From: Thamnaconus septentrionalis
Taxonomy: Eukaryota; Chordata; Actinopteri; Tetraodontiformes; Monacanthidae
Assembly: GCA_009823395.1 (NCBI GenBank)
Contig: CM020506.1
Span: forward strand, 23,050,501 to 23,114,500
Direction of reading: 5' to 3'
DNA length: 64,000 nucleotides
The notes beneath the pieces were generated by a model. The model was not told where the DNA came from. It saw nothing but the letters and a program-made list of their open reading frames with translations, and made no database searches. The position numbers were made by a program, and so were the translations under genes. Below, one piece after another: positions 44,535 to 55,090 of this stretch. Every line of letters starts with the position of its first letter. The first letter of the stretch is position 1.

Positions 44535-45945
44535 ATGGTCAAAACGCTGCCGTCCCAATTAGGTCACTTAAAGTGCGCACAACAAAGTGACATAATTGCA
44601 TTAATTGATCGTTTTCCATGTCTGTTTAGCGACGCCCCGACTCGTACCACTGTTTTAACGCATGACATCGACGTGAAAGATGCTAAGCCTATCAAGCAAC
44701 ATCCGTACCGAGTCAACCCAGTAAAACGAAGCATAATGAAACAGGAAACCGATTACTTATGAAAGCACGGGTTAGCTATACCCAGCTCCAGTTCCTGGAG
44801 TTCTCCGTGCCTAGTGGAGGCAAAACCTGACGGTTCTCCTCGTTTTATAACTGATTTTAGAAAACTAAATTCTGTGACTGTTTCCAACTCCTACGCTCTT
44901 CCACGAATGGAAGATTGTGTTGACACACTTGGCACCGCCAAATATCTCAGCAAGTTAGACTTGCTAAAAGGGTACTGGCAGGGCCAACTAACTAAGCGGG
45001 CCTCGGAAATTTCAGCGTTTGTAACCCCCGATTGTTTTTTACAGTACACGGTAATGGCCTTTGGTATGTGCAACGCCCCTGCTACCTTCCAACGGTTAGT
45101 CAACACAGTTCTATCTGGTTTGCATAACTGTAACGCGTACTTGGATGACTTAATTGTGTACATGTTGACTTTGGAGGAGCATCTCAACGTCCTTGAACAG
45201 GTATTCACTCGCCTTGCGCGCGCCTGTCTAACTTTGAATCTGGCCAAGTGTGATTTTGGCAAAGCCACAGTCACCTACCTAGGGAGACAGGTGGGTCGGG
45301 GCGAAGTCAGACCGCTTGCTGCTAAGGTCGCGGCCATAACCGATTTCCCGGTCCCGAAAACACATACAGCCCTACGCTGTTTCCTGGGCATGGCAGGCTA
45401 CTACAGGAACTTTTGTCGTAACTTTTATTCCGTTGTCCAGCCACTAACCTCGTTAACAAGTCCCAAAGTGGATTTCGATTGGTCCGCTGAATGTCAGCAT
45501 GCGTTTGAAAGCACTAAATCGCTCCTTAGCCATGCCCCCATCCTTGCAGCTCCCAACTTCTCCTGTGGGTTTAAGCTAGAGATAGATGCCTTTGCAATGG
45601 GGGCTGGGGATGTCCTATTGCAAGAAGATAGTGATGGAGTCGATCACCCCGTGTGTTATTTTTCCCGGAAGTTTAACAAGCAACAAATACAGTATTCCAC
45701 CATTGAAAAAGAAGCACTTGCCTTGTTGTGGTCACTCCAGCACTTTGAACTGTATGTGGGCTCCAGTTCCCTGCCAGTGATGGTCTTCACTGATCACAAC
45801 CCACTTGTTTTTTTTAAAACGCATGCACAACCACAACCAAAGACTCATGCGGTGGGCACTGATCATGCAAGACTACAACATAGAAATTCGGCATAAAAAG
45901 GGGTCAGACAATGTTGTTGCTGATGCGTTGTCCAGGTCTTGTTGA
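44535..45945 (+). pseudogene. Gmr1-like reverse transcriptase-RNase H
   Basis: The linker (IDRFPCLFSDAPTRTT) is followed by an in-frame TGA at about 44,760. RT then shows WSSPCLVEAKPDGSPRF, LSKLDLLKGYWQ, FGMCNAPATFQRLVN, NAYLDDLIV (YLDD box near 45,138) and VTYLGRQVGRG. RNase H carries FKLEIDAFAMGAGDVLLQ, FSRKFNKQQIQYSTIEKEAL and FTDHNPLVF. A frameshift near 45,815 precedes the last 45 codons, which end DNVVADALSRSC at 45,945. The pol thus ends with RNase H, directly before the polypurine tract. Confidence 0.93.
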
Positions 45946-46016
45946 TCACAGCTTGTAATGTTTACGTGATATCTGCATCATTGAGTATTTGAAACAAACT
46001 GGTGTGGAGTTTGTAT

Positions 46017-46030
46017 CTTAAGGGGAGGGG
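46017..46030 (+). other. Polypurine tract
   Basis: TTAAGGGGAGGGG immediately before the LTR start TGTTACGG. The 49,461 copy has the equivalent TTAAGGGGTGGGG. Confidence 0.85.
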
Positions 46031-46728
46031 TGTTACGGCCGCTACCGTTTCCTGGGTACTGTGTGTGTGTGCCTCTCTCTCGCTCTCTCCCACGTACAAT
46101 AATAAAATAATCACACAAGTTCAGGTGTAAACCAAAAAACTCCTGAAGTTATTTGATCTGCAAAAAAAAAGAACAAATTGGTATTGTGGGAGACTTTATA
46201 CAAAACAGATTCTGTTCAAATTAAACCTGCAAGTAGCGTTGATGGGGCTAAGCCCACGCGGCCGCCCCACCGACACCAGCCAACACCCCTGACACCTACC
46301 GACACCTTCAGAGTACTCCCATCCCCTGACGACGCCCACCCCCAGCGGCCGCCCCACCAACACCCGCGAACACCCCTGACACCTACCGACCCCTTCAGAG
46401 TCCTCCCATGCCCTGATGAGGCCCACCCCCAACACCCGCCTACGTCCCCCAACACATGCTGACGCCTGCCATCCCCTCCTGACGCCCCCTCCGATACGTT
46501 CTGACCCTTATTTTTTAAACTAGATAAGTAAATTACTTTAAAACTTCTAAGAAGCCTCTTTTTGTTCTTTCTTCACCCCTATTTTGACCAGCACCCATTA
46601 AGTTCCTTGTCCACCTCAACCTTTGTTTATATCCACCATTTTTACTTTTGTAATAAATAACTTTTGTTTAACCACGTTACACTTGGTTTTATGTCACTTC
46701 CCTTTCCCCTCACGAGCTGGTTGTAACA
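46031..46728 (+). repeat. Gmr1-like 3' LTR with family X insertion
   Basis: Starts TGTTACGGCCGCTACCG and ends CACGAGCTGGTTGTAACA. The internal stretch 46,096-46,508 is family X sequence, so the native LTR is only about 285 bp as seen here. The end matches the LTR ends at 39,310 and 41,068. Confidence 0.8.
46096..46508 (+). repeat. Family X copy f inside LTR
   Basis: Nearly identical to 38,512-38,927: leader GTACAATAATAAAA, head AATTAAACCTGCAAGTAGCG, G/C-rich CACCGACACC array, end TTCTGACCCTT. Both strands have open frames made by the array. Confidence 0.78.
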
Positions 46729-46729
46729 C

Positions 46730-47600
46730 CGGCCCTGACATGCGTGCCGAATTTCGTCAAAATTGAACAGGTTAAAGGGGTCAAAATTGGGTCAAAAGAC
46801 GCATAAGAATTAAAGCTGCAAGCGGCGTTGATGGGGCTGAGCCCGATCCTTGCGACCGCCCCCTGACGCCTGGCAATGTCCCCAATTCACTCCGACACCT
46901 GCCGAACCCTGGCGATGCCTACTGACCCGAAAACACAAGGCTGAAGAATAATAAGAAACAAACAAAAAACAATCGGGTCTATCGCCCTTGCAAAAGACCC
47001 GCGGGCTCATTCCCGAATAACACAAAACATTGAAAAAACAATCAGTCTTCCACCCTTGCGAAAGATGTGGGTCGAAGCACAGTCGAACCCCAGTTGTTCG
47101 TCGGGCTCAGCCCCAATAAGAAGAAACATTAAAAAAACAATGGGTCTTTCGCCCTTGCGAAATATGTGGTTCGAAGCGCATTTGAGACCCATCGTTCGTC
47201 GGGCTCAGCCCCAATAAAAAACATTCCAAAAATTAAAGCTGCAAGCAGCGTTGCCGGGACTGAGCCTATGTGGCCACTGCCTGCCGATGACGTCCGCCAC
47301 CTGACGACGCCCGCCGATGACCCCCGACACCTGCCGACCCCTATGGACGCCTGCAATCCAGTGCCAACACCAGCTGAACCATTCGGACCCCTGCCATCCC
47401 CTCCCGATGCCCCTCAACGCCTATGGACCCCTCAGAAGTCTGTTGACCACTAGTGATCCCTGATGATACCTTTTACTCCATGTGGCTGCCATCAATGGCC
47501 CCCAAAACCTGGCGACTCCTCGACGCCTACTGACTCCTTCAGAATCTTGCCAAACCTGGTAAACGCCAGCTGATTCTTGCAGACCTCTGCTGACCCCTGC
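46730..47600 (+). repeat. Family X copy g with expanded tail
   Basis: Begins with the CCTGACATGCGTGCCGAATT block. There are two heads, at 46,809 (AATTAAAGCTGCAAGCGGCG) and 47,231 (AATTAAAGCTGCAAGCAGCG), each followed by a G/C-rich array. Between them at 46,975-47,230 lie three tail units containing CGCCCTTGCGAAA and GGGCTCAGCCCCAATAA. Arrays between 47,270 and 47,600 are diverged CCTGCCGACCCC-like units. Confidence 0.68.
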
Positions 47601-47624
47601 CATCCCCTGCCGATTCCCCCCAAG

Positions 47625-48256
47625 TTTTATTGAAAAGAAGAACAAGACATTTGGTACAGAGATCTGATGGAGAGATCTCTGGAGTCAAGTCCTGGCCGTC
47701 GCCGGAGTCAGACTGACTGCTTTCTCCCAAGAAAGTCCTTAAATGCAAAGACAAACAATCTGTGTAGTCAAGTGCCATTCTTTGATTGGCTGTCCATTCT
47801 TCCCCCTTCGGTTGCTGGGTGTTACTGTCATAGTTTGTGAATCAGAAAGCAAGTCCTTATTTGGCCGTGAGCCAAATTGTCCATCCTTCCTTCTGGTGTG
47901 ACCTGTTGAAACCATTTTGTGGCAAGACAAGCTCCGGTCACAAGTTCCCATCCCTGGGACTTGATGGGTCGCAAACTTTATGAGGTTCGCAAAGGCAATT
48001 CCTTCAGCTGACCACTCTCTGGTCACCCAGGTCACTGTTCATGAGACTTAATGAGTTACATAGTCTTTGGTCACAAGGTTTTGAACACCCCCAAGGCACT
48101 GGTCATGATCAGCAAATATGCACCAAAGTACTTCATATAGTAACATTCAATACATTTATACATTCAACTCAATATAATAATTACAACATATAAATGTAGC
48201 GTTACCATTATAATAGCACAATATGAAATGATGCACAATGTCTGATTCCAACACTG
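47625..48256 (-). repeat. LTR-like block, possibly solo LTR
   Basis: On the minus strand it begins TGTTGGAATCAGACATTGTG. It contains GCATTTAAGGACTTTCTTGG in a TATA-like position, and AGATCTCTCCATCAGATC, and ends near TTCTTTTCAATAAAACTTGG with a polyadenylation signal. Promoter-like upstream and AATAAA downstream fit an LTR of an endogenous retrovirus-like or gypsy element. I see no second LTR or coding part and no clear target duplication. Confidence 0.4.
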
Positions 48257-48579
48257 TACCACCTTGGAAATGACAATGAATCCATGTATTTTTTCTTATT
48301 TGTCTATTTAAGTTAAAATGAGCCAGGGACACAGGGTGTGTGTGTGGGAGCCCTCCCTTTCCTTGTTAATTCCTGCAGACGTAGCCTGCCCTTTGAGCTG
48401 TGACCAGAAGAGAGACTCAATCTGCGCAATGGGTTCAATGTGCGCAGGGCTTTGTGCGCAAGCAGAATGTCAGGACCAGTGTTCATGTGTGTGTCGAATT
48501 TGACGACTCAAAAACCTTGTTTGGTGTTCTAAATGTGTACTGGAGTTGTAAAAAACGTTGATTTTTGCTCTGGCCATTT
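48257..48579. other. No gene seen
   Basis: Short unassigned stretch with a 61-codon Cys-rich frame at 48,318-48,503 that I do not recognise. Confidence 0.4.
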
Positions 48580-48998
48580 AAGTTTTTTTCACCTCTCGGC
48601 CTGTAGGTGGCGCTCTGGAGCAGCTACAGTTTTCATTTTCAGCAGCCTTGACAGGTGTGCAAAATTTATTTTATTTTATTTTTCTTTAATAAATCAAAAT
48701 TTTATGCAGGTCTGACCTGTGTGCAAAATTTGGTGAGTTTTGGAGTATGGGAAGGGGTCAAAATGGAATTCAAAGTTGCATATTGGATTTTACCTTGACT
48801 TTGAAGGGCAGTTAAAATGAAAACAGTTGGGATCTCAAAGGTTCTACAAAATACAGTAACTTTTTTTGTTAATGAAGGTCTTGTCTGTGTCATATTCCAA
48901 TTTCAAGCCAGTCGCACTAACGGCTTCTGCCTTGTGTTTTGAGATTTTTTCAAACAAGTGAAAATAGCTCACTTCCAGTTTCTCAAGGGTCAAAGGTC
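48580..48998 (+). repeat. Family X copy h, middle part
   Basis: CGGCCTGTAGGTGGCGCTCT at 48,597, GACCTGTGTGCAAAATTTGG at 48,714 and GTGAGTTTTGGAGTATGGG correspond to 36,333-36,580. The copy stops at AACATTTAT where a gypsy RNase H fragment begins. Confidence 0.68.
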
Positions 48999-49371
48999 AA
49001 CATTTATCGCTCCTCCTGATATCGCTCACCCCTTTAAATTAGAAGTTGACGTCAGTGCCGTTGGAGCTGGTGCCATTCTGCTACAGGAGGATCCCAGTGG
49101 ATTTGATCATCCAGTGTGTTATTTTTCTAGAAAGTTCAACAAGTATCAACTCATGTATAGTACCATAGAGAAAGAGACCCTTGCTTTGTTGCTTGCTCTT
49201 CAACATTTTGAAGTTTATGTGGGACCCAGCTCTCTCCCCGTTGTTGTATACACTGATCACAACCCGCTTGTCTTCCTGTCACAGATGTACAATCACAACC
49301 AACGCCTCATGCGGTGGGCTTTAATTGTACAAGAGTATAATCTGCAAATCAAACAAACGTGGTTGTGAAAA
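48999..49371 (+). pseudogene. Gmr1-like RNase H fragment
   Basis: The frame reads FKLEVDVSAVGAGAILLQ, CYFSRKFNKYQLMYSTIEK, VVYTDHNPLVFLSQMY and RLMRWALIVQEYNLQI. It is colinear with the RNase H at 45,570-45,900 and without the frameshift found there. It ends at a TGA at 49,366-49,368, about 105 bases before the polypurine tract. The 5' end is truncated against family X. Confidence 0.9.
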
Positions 49372-49474
49372 TGTGACGTCTTCTTGTTCTTGTTTTTTTT
49401 ATTCCCCCTCGTTCGTTTGAGCAGCCCTTATGTGTGTTTTTTTTGACCACCGGTCTGTGTTTTAAGGGGTGGGG

Positions 49475-50162
49475 CGTTACGGCTATCGGCCATCTCGCCT
49501 CCTCCCGCTGTGCCATTCACCTTCTGTTTGTTAATTTATGTTAATTTAGGTGTGCCGGTGCCACAACACCATTCGCGCCGGCTTGCTGTCCTGTCCGCTT
49601 CTGATTGGTGCGCTCAGTCCCGCTCTCAGTCCTCCACCCCGCCTGCAGTCTACCGTTCAACCAACCACACACATCCAATCACGGGACAGCCTTCTACTAA
49701 TGCAGCGACTTCTCAGCAATTCGGGGCGACTGAACACCCTGCCAGTACGCCTCGAGACAGTGCACCGTCAACTTCTATCATTGTACGCAAACTACGTTAG
49801 AGCGGCCAAGGGCTAGATTTTTGTTCTATTTTTGTTCTAAGCTAAGTTTTTAGGGTTTTTAGGGTTTACAGGTGCTGTTCTTGTATTTTGGTTTTATAGA
49901 GTAGATAGCAAGGTTTTCTTTTCCCGTTTTGACAACTTTTGTTCTAAATAGATAGCTCTCTTCTATTTTGAAGAGTCTCCATTTGTTATCCTTGTTTATT
50001 GATTTGACAGCACCAGTTGGTCACCCTAAGTTGTAGTTTTGCCTTGTTCTTTTTGTGGAGGATAATAGAGCCTATTTTAATATTTTACACCTACCGATCT
50101 CCAGAGGGTTTTTATATTATGACGTTTCTCCTTTTTAACAACATCTCGAGCCGGTTGTAACA
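49475..50162 (+). repeat. Gmr1-like 3' LTR, 688 bp
   Basis: Preceded by the polypurine tract TTTTAAGGGGTGGGG. It starts CGTTACGGCTATCGGCC (first base changed from T) and ends GAGCCGGTTGTAACA. With the preceding RNase H this is the 3' end of a 5'-truncated copy. Confidence 0.8.
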
Positions 50163-50943
50163 CACCAGCTAAAACACACCGTAAACAGGCCTTAATATTT
50201 AGTGGAAAACCACCAATCTGGAAACTGCAAGCTGCCTGTCTGTCACTCCAACAAATACGTCACTATCAGTGGTCACAAAAACATCCTGATACACATGGAT
50301 GAGGCAGCACTAGTAGCTCTGAACGCTCAGACTCATGACTATTTGGCAGAATTTTATGGAAAAGTCAGCACCGACCCTGACGGTAATGCAGCTGGCTTGA
50401 AAAATATAAATGTTTAAAAGTTTTGCACTTTGAATATTTTACTTTGAGGTACAACCTTATTTTCCTACCACAGCTGTTAAGAGTTGCCAACCGTCTCTTA
50501 AAATAGAGAAATGTCCCGTATTTGACAATAAAATGATGCGTCCCGTTTGAATCAATATGGGATGGGTTTGTCCCGCATCTCATCATTACGAGATCTTGAT
50601 CACTATATTTCTTTTTTACTTTTTATTTCTTTCCGTACATTTCCATAGAGTTTGCATTTAAAACCGTAATCTATGTAGCTGCAGGCAATACCATTGCGCA
50701 ACCCATTTACAACAACTGCATACTGTTGTCTATTGGACAACAAGTACGATCCCTTGTTCTTTTCAACTTTATTTAATTACTTTGTAAAAGCCATCCGTCA
50801 TGCACTTTATTGATTGTGGTGTAAAAACATCTTCAATCAAAAGATTTCAATACAATTTAAACATTCAACCTATTTCTAATGTTTATTGGTAACAAAGCAG
50901 TTCAAACTATGTAAAACATAGAATTTTTTGAAACCCTATTTTA
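50163..50943. other. No gene seen
   Basis: A 71-codon frame at 50,202-50,417 has no recognised domain. Around 50,480-50,590 TCCCGTATTTG and ATGGGTTTGTCCCGCATC suggest a small palindromic repeat remnant. No gene is supported. Confidence 0.45.
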
Positions 50944-51060
50944 AGGGCTTATTCACACCAGGAAAGTCCTTTAGTTCGCTTTCTTTGGTCCGGACCAAAT
51001 TACAATGTATCTTTTTTGGTTTGGTGCGGTTCCTTTTCACATTGCAATACTTTTTAAGTT
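50944..51060 (+). repeat. Harbinger-like MITE end fragment
   Basis: GGGCTTATTCACACCAGG, GGTCCGGACCAAATTACAAT and TTTGGTGCGGTTCCTTTTC match the first 110 bases of the MITE at 1,239. I cannot find the opposite end, so it is truncated. Confidence 0.75.
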
Positions 51061-51989
51061 CAGTGTCAATGGACCAGCCGATCTGAAGGAGGGGAGCGTC
51101 CGAAATGGCGCCAAAAATGGCGCCCAATTAACGCAAAAGACGTTAAAATACGCGGTCAACTTGTGTAGAACCGTCTAATTCCTTAACGAGTCAAGCAGAA
51201 TACACTCAACAGTTGTGAAAAGCAAAGAAAGAGTACCTCGCCTGACTGTTTCAAGTTACATCTTGGAAATTGGGCGCAGAACACGTCGTAATGGCGGACG
51301 GGGGGCCAATGCGAAAAAAAAAATTGACTCTCCAAAAACTCATGAATAAACAATAATGATGATGATGATTAAAACAAACAAACAAAGAAAAAAAGGCTAC
51401 TTGCAGAAGACTTGGAAATTATGCTCCCAAGACGGAAGTGTCCAGAATCCTTGGTCTGGATGTACAAGTGATTCTGACGTCTGCTGTCTCTGTCTGCTTG
51501 ATCAATGAATCCTCTTCTTGTTGGATTTAGATGGGCTGTTTTACTTTCAAAACAAAGGATTAATTTAAGTTTTGTAAAATTAAAAAAATGTCAAGTCCAA
51601 AAAATTCATAATATTGAATATAAAATATATCAAAATATTGAGTTCCAAAAACAGCAACACTTTTTATTTATAGGCAACTTATAAACACTCTAAAATAAAA
51701 TGAAATCAATATATTGAAAGGGATTTAATTTTCAAAAATAGGTTCGATTAACAGTACCACAGAAACAGTTTTTACAGTGAGTGGATTAAGTGGCATACAG
51801 ATAATGTACAGATAAATTAATGGATGGATAAATAGGCCAAATGTATCAATTCAGGTGGTGAATAAAAGAACTGCTTATCAATCTATGTATATAAATATAT
51901 ACATATATATATAATTTTTGCTCACGCACCTTGTGCACTTACATGGATAGGGGGCCCACTGACATTGAAAGTGTGCAGGGCCCAAAATT
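51061..51989. other. No gene seen
   Basis: A+T-rich sequence with short ATG/GAT runs near 51,355. No coding region or defined repeat is supported. Confidence 0.45.
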
Positions 51990-52270
51990 TGGTGCTACGG
52001 CCCTCACTTCATACTTCCATCTCACCTGTCTCCCTCACCTCAGCCGTCTCCCTCACCACACCTGTCTCTCTCACCTCACCCAACTCCGCTACCTTCCCTG
52101 ATTCCTCCACCTCACCTGTCTCCCTTACCTCACCTGCTTCTCACAATCCACCATTTTTCCTCACCCCACCTGGTTCATTTACCTCACCTGTCTCTCTTCT
52201 CTGACTTCCCGACTCACCTGTCTCTCTCAACTCACCCTCTTCCATCTCCTCAACCTCTCCAACTTTATTT
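51990..52270 (+). repeat. Degenerate 15-bp minisatellite (CTCACCTGTCTCCCT-like)
   Basis: Many units of the form TCACCTGTCTCCCTC with substitutions run for about 280 bp. The plus frame reads repeats such as SPVSLTSP, which is a result of the repeat and not a protein signature. Confidence 0.8.
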
Positions 52271-53025
52271 TCACCCACCTCTTGCTCCTTTGCTCCCTCT
52301 TCCCTGCTCGAGCCAACGGTCCCCCCGCATCTCCGGAGTTTCTCCGCCGTGGAGCGGGCACGGGCTTTCCGCTCGGAGCCGCCACAGCCTCGACCGCTGC
52401 ACCACCGACCGGATCTGTCGGCGTCAGAACCCGCCCAATTCAAACAGGCTCTGACGAGGTGTCCCTCCGCCCCACAGCTGAATCATCCACTCGTCCGATG
52501 AATCAATAGTTAAACTCTTCTGCCCTGTTGTTTAATATCATGTAAACCTGCCGCCTGTGTGACACCACATGGCAAAGAAGCGGAGATTTACACCCAGGAA
52601 GTAACTTTCTGATTGGGGAGATCACTTTACCGTGGCGAGACAATTTCTGAATCAGGAATTCGTCGCTGATGAAGGGGGCGGGGGGGCGCCGGACAAGGTG
52701 ATCCAGGCTGCCGGTTGTGTCAGCAGCTGCACCGCCTGGAACAGCCCGTTCACCGTCACCCCGGTCTCCACCAGCAACTTGACCTGCTCCACTTTCTCCA
52801 AAAAAACAGGACCACAGCTCGGTTCATTCGGGCTGCAGATTTAACCAAGCTGTGTCTGATCCATTTTTTGACGACCAAAGCTACGTCCTCCACATTGACG
52901 AGGAGCCGGCACCCAGCTTGATGCTGTGCTTCCTCGACATGGAGGAGAACCCTGCAGCCGCCATGACGGCGCACCTGGTCTCCTCCTCCCGCACACATGA
53001 CGTCTGGCCGCAAAACACCGAATAA
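52271..53025 (+). other. G/C-rich coding-like stretch, unrecognised
   Basis: After the minisatellite the base composition becomes G/C-rich. Readable amino-acid runs appear in two frames, for example MARQFLNQEFVADEG at 52,632 and LHIDEEPAPSLMLCFLDM near 52,890, ending WPQNTE and TAA at about 53,025. The alternation of frames suggests a decayed gene or captured exon rather than a working gene. I recognise no family. Confidence 0.3.
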
Positions 53026-54190
53026 CGAACACTAAAAATAAAGTAATTCACACTAAATTAAACTACACAACACACAAAACAAACCACCAAAGTGTAAAGA
53101 ATAGAAAAAAGGAAAAGGTAGCACAATCGCTTCCCAATTTCTCTTCTCCTCTCACACTCCTTCTGTGAAGAAGAAGATGGAAGGGAGACTGAGCTGGAGG
53201 CAGAGGAACATACAGATGTAGGACTGGATAGAAAAGAGCAGTGAGGGCACAAGAGGTTCTGCAGAAGAAAACCATGACATGAAGTAGATGCAGTAGTTAG
53301 AAATGTCTGTCTAGACTACTCACTACTAATGATTGTGTGTGCGTGTGTTATGTGTGCAAGGGTAGACAATAAGGGAAACTTGCCACTGGCCAAGAGGGGC
53401 AGGAAGTTAAGAAAGATTGCTCGTGAGAAGATGGTGTGGATAAACGACAGAGATGAATTTCTGCTTCGAGTTAAGCCTTAAGTGCTCCATGTTAAGGTTG
53501 ACTTTGAGTCATGCCAGTAAAAATTTGTTAACATTTTTTGTCATTTAGGATTCTTGCCTCAATATCACAGTCCTCCGACTCAAAATAAAATAAATATAAA
53601 GTAAAACAGGAGGTTTGCAAATCGCTTTTGTTGTGTTTATTTTCACTTTGTACACAATCCACGATGGATCCATGAGCACCGTGCTATTGTTCACTATTTG
53701 TGGTTTGTTGTAGTGTAGGTTAATGTGAAGGCTGCAGTCTGATCATTAGTAGCAGAAACAAGTCAGTTGCCCGACGTTGTTGTTGTTGTTGTGGTGAGTG
53801 GTCGTCTGCTCCTCACGGCCGCTCAAGTTGCAAGACGGGGGGCGGGATTTAAAGCTGTGTTGTCAGCGTTTCCAAAAAAGATTGGTTTCTGTGTTTACAC
53901 GAAGCCACGCAAGGAGGCGTTTGCCTGTTTACACCCTACGGAGAGCATAGTGCTGGCTGTCTTTGTTCGGGGTCACGTAACGTGTTAGCGGTATTTATTG
54001 AGACAACTTCACGTAAGTAATTGAAAAACACAGAGCCCCAGGGATTTAATTTGAAATTAGATTTTTGTAGTTGTTCTTTTTCTTTTTCTTTTTCTTAGGA
54101 CATTATTTTTTACTAGCTCCACCGGGCTAGTGGTTGGAGCGTTTTGGTGGCCCTGACGGTTTGTATGCCCGTTTATATTTTCGACCCCAG
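53026..54190. other. No gene seen
   Basis: No recognised repeat or gene. A GTT/TTG run near 53,777 underlies a 73-codon frame of no known family. Confidence 0.45.
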
Positions 54191-54218
54191 GTGTGTGTGT
54201 GTGTGTGTGTGTGTGTGT
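54191..54218 (+). repeat. (GT)n microsatellite
   Basis: About 14 uninterrupted GT units. Confidence 0.95.
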
Positions 54219-54375
54219 ATTTTTGATGCTAAGGTGGGATGCTCAGTCACTGGAACCCCCCCATCCACGGTACCTCCTATGGGCTGTTTAAGGTCATTTT
54301 TTTCCCCATAGCAACAGGAATGTCAGTGAACACCCCTTTTCTCATCCCCCGCACCGCTCTGACCAAATGCCACCA

Positions 54376-54378
<3 letters not shown>

Positions 54379-54427
<49 letters not shown>
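54379..54427 (+). repeat. (GT)n microsatellite
   Basis: About 24 uninterrupted GT units, the longest dinucleotide run in the window and a likely polymorphic locus. Confidence 0.95.
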
Positions 54428-54428
<1 letters not shown>

Positions 54429-54894
54429 ATTTGTTTTTTGAACTTTCCTGAATTGGCAAAAAAAAAGAAGAAAGAAAAGGCTACTGATCAATGTCACGAT
54501 GGAACCAAAGCAAAGCAAACTGGGTGTAAGGAGAGTTTCCATGTTATGCTAGGAGGCCTAACAGGAGGAGTCTAGTCAACCATCAAACTATCATCACTAT
54601 GTTTACATGACAGTCAAGAAAACCAAATTATTGCCTCAGTCCGATTATGACCAGACAACTGAAGTGCATGTAAATGCGTTAGTCCGACTAAAATCAGTTT
54701 TAGAACTCTGAATGGAATCAGAGAATTCACATAGATAATGCGATTGGAATGCAAATTTCTCCCTCATGTATACACCTTAGTTTAACTGAACAATGTGTGT
54801 GCGCATGTGCCACAACCCGCACTAGTGTGTGCCCCTGGAACAAAAACATTCAAGACACAAGCTCCTTGAACATGTGGCACTATTTCGAGTTTGT

Positions 54895-55090
54895 GTATAA
54901 CTGAGGACACTTGGGCAAGACATTTAACCCTAAATTGCTCTCAATGGGGCTGGCAGCGCCTTACATGGCAGCAGCCACCCATTGGTGTATGAGTGTGTGA
55001 GTGAATGGGTGAATGAGAGGGCTTTGTAAAGCACTTTGGGGTACCGTGAAGGAGCTAGAAAGTGCTATGTAAGTGCAGTCCATTTACCGT
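54895..55090 (+). repeat. Interspersed repeat 3' end (SINE- or LINE-like tail)
   Basis: TTGGGCAAGACATTTAACCC, GGCTGGCAGCGCC, GGTGTATGAG and TTTGTAAAGCACTTTGGGG end with GTAAGTGCAGTCCATTTACC. This wording is widespread in fish genomes as the 3' half of a short interspersed repeat. The 5' head is not recognisable here. Confidence 0.55.

Larger units (their letters stand above)
39262..46728 (+). mobile_element. Gmr1-like Ty3/gypsy element with integrase before RT
   Basis: The order on the plus strand is LTR end, primer site, gag (duplicated), protease, integrase, RT, RNase H, polypurine tract, 3' LTR. In ordinary Ty3/gypsy elements the integrase is last; the order seen here is that described for Gmr1 from cod. 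The 5' LTR is truncated to its last 45 or so bases, and the following 1.76 kb is tandemly repeated. Stops near 43,073, 43,361, 44,529 and 44,760 and frameshifts near 44,050 and 45,815 make it inactive. Confidence 0.9.

Noticed and set aside
46970..47230. CRISPR-like or satellite array
   Set aside because: Only three uneven units, in a eukaryotic repeat context; explained as family X tail duplication.
54277..54575. Frames with long Val-Cys or Thr-His runs
   Set aside because: Direct translation of the GT microsatellite.
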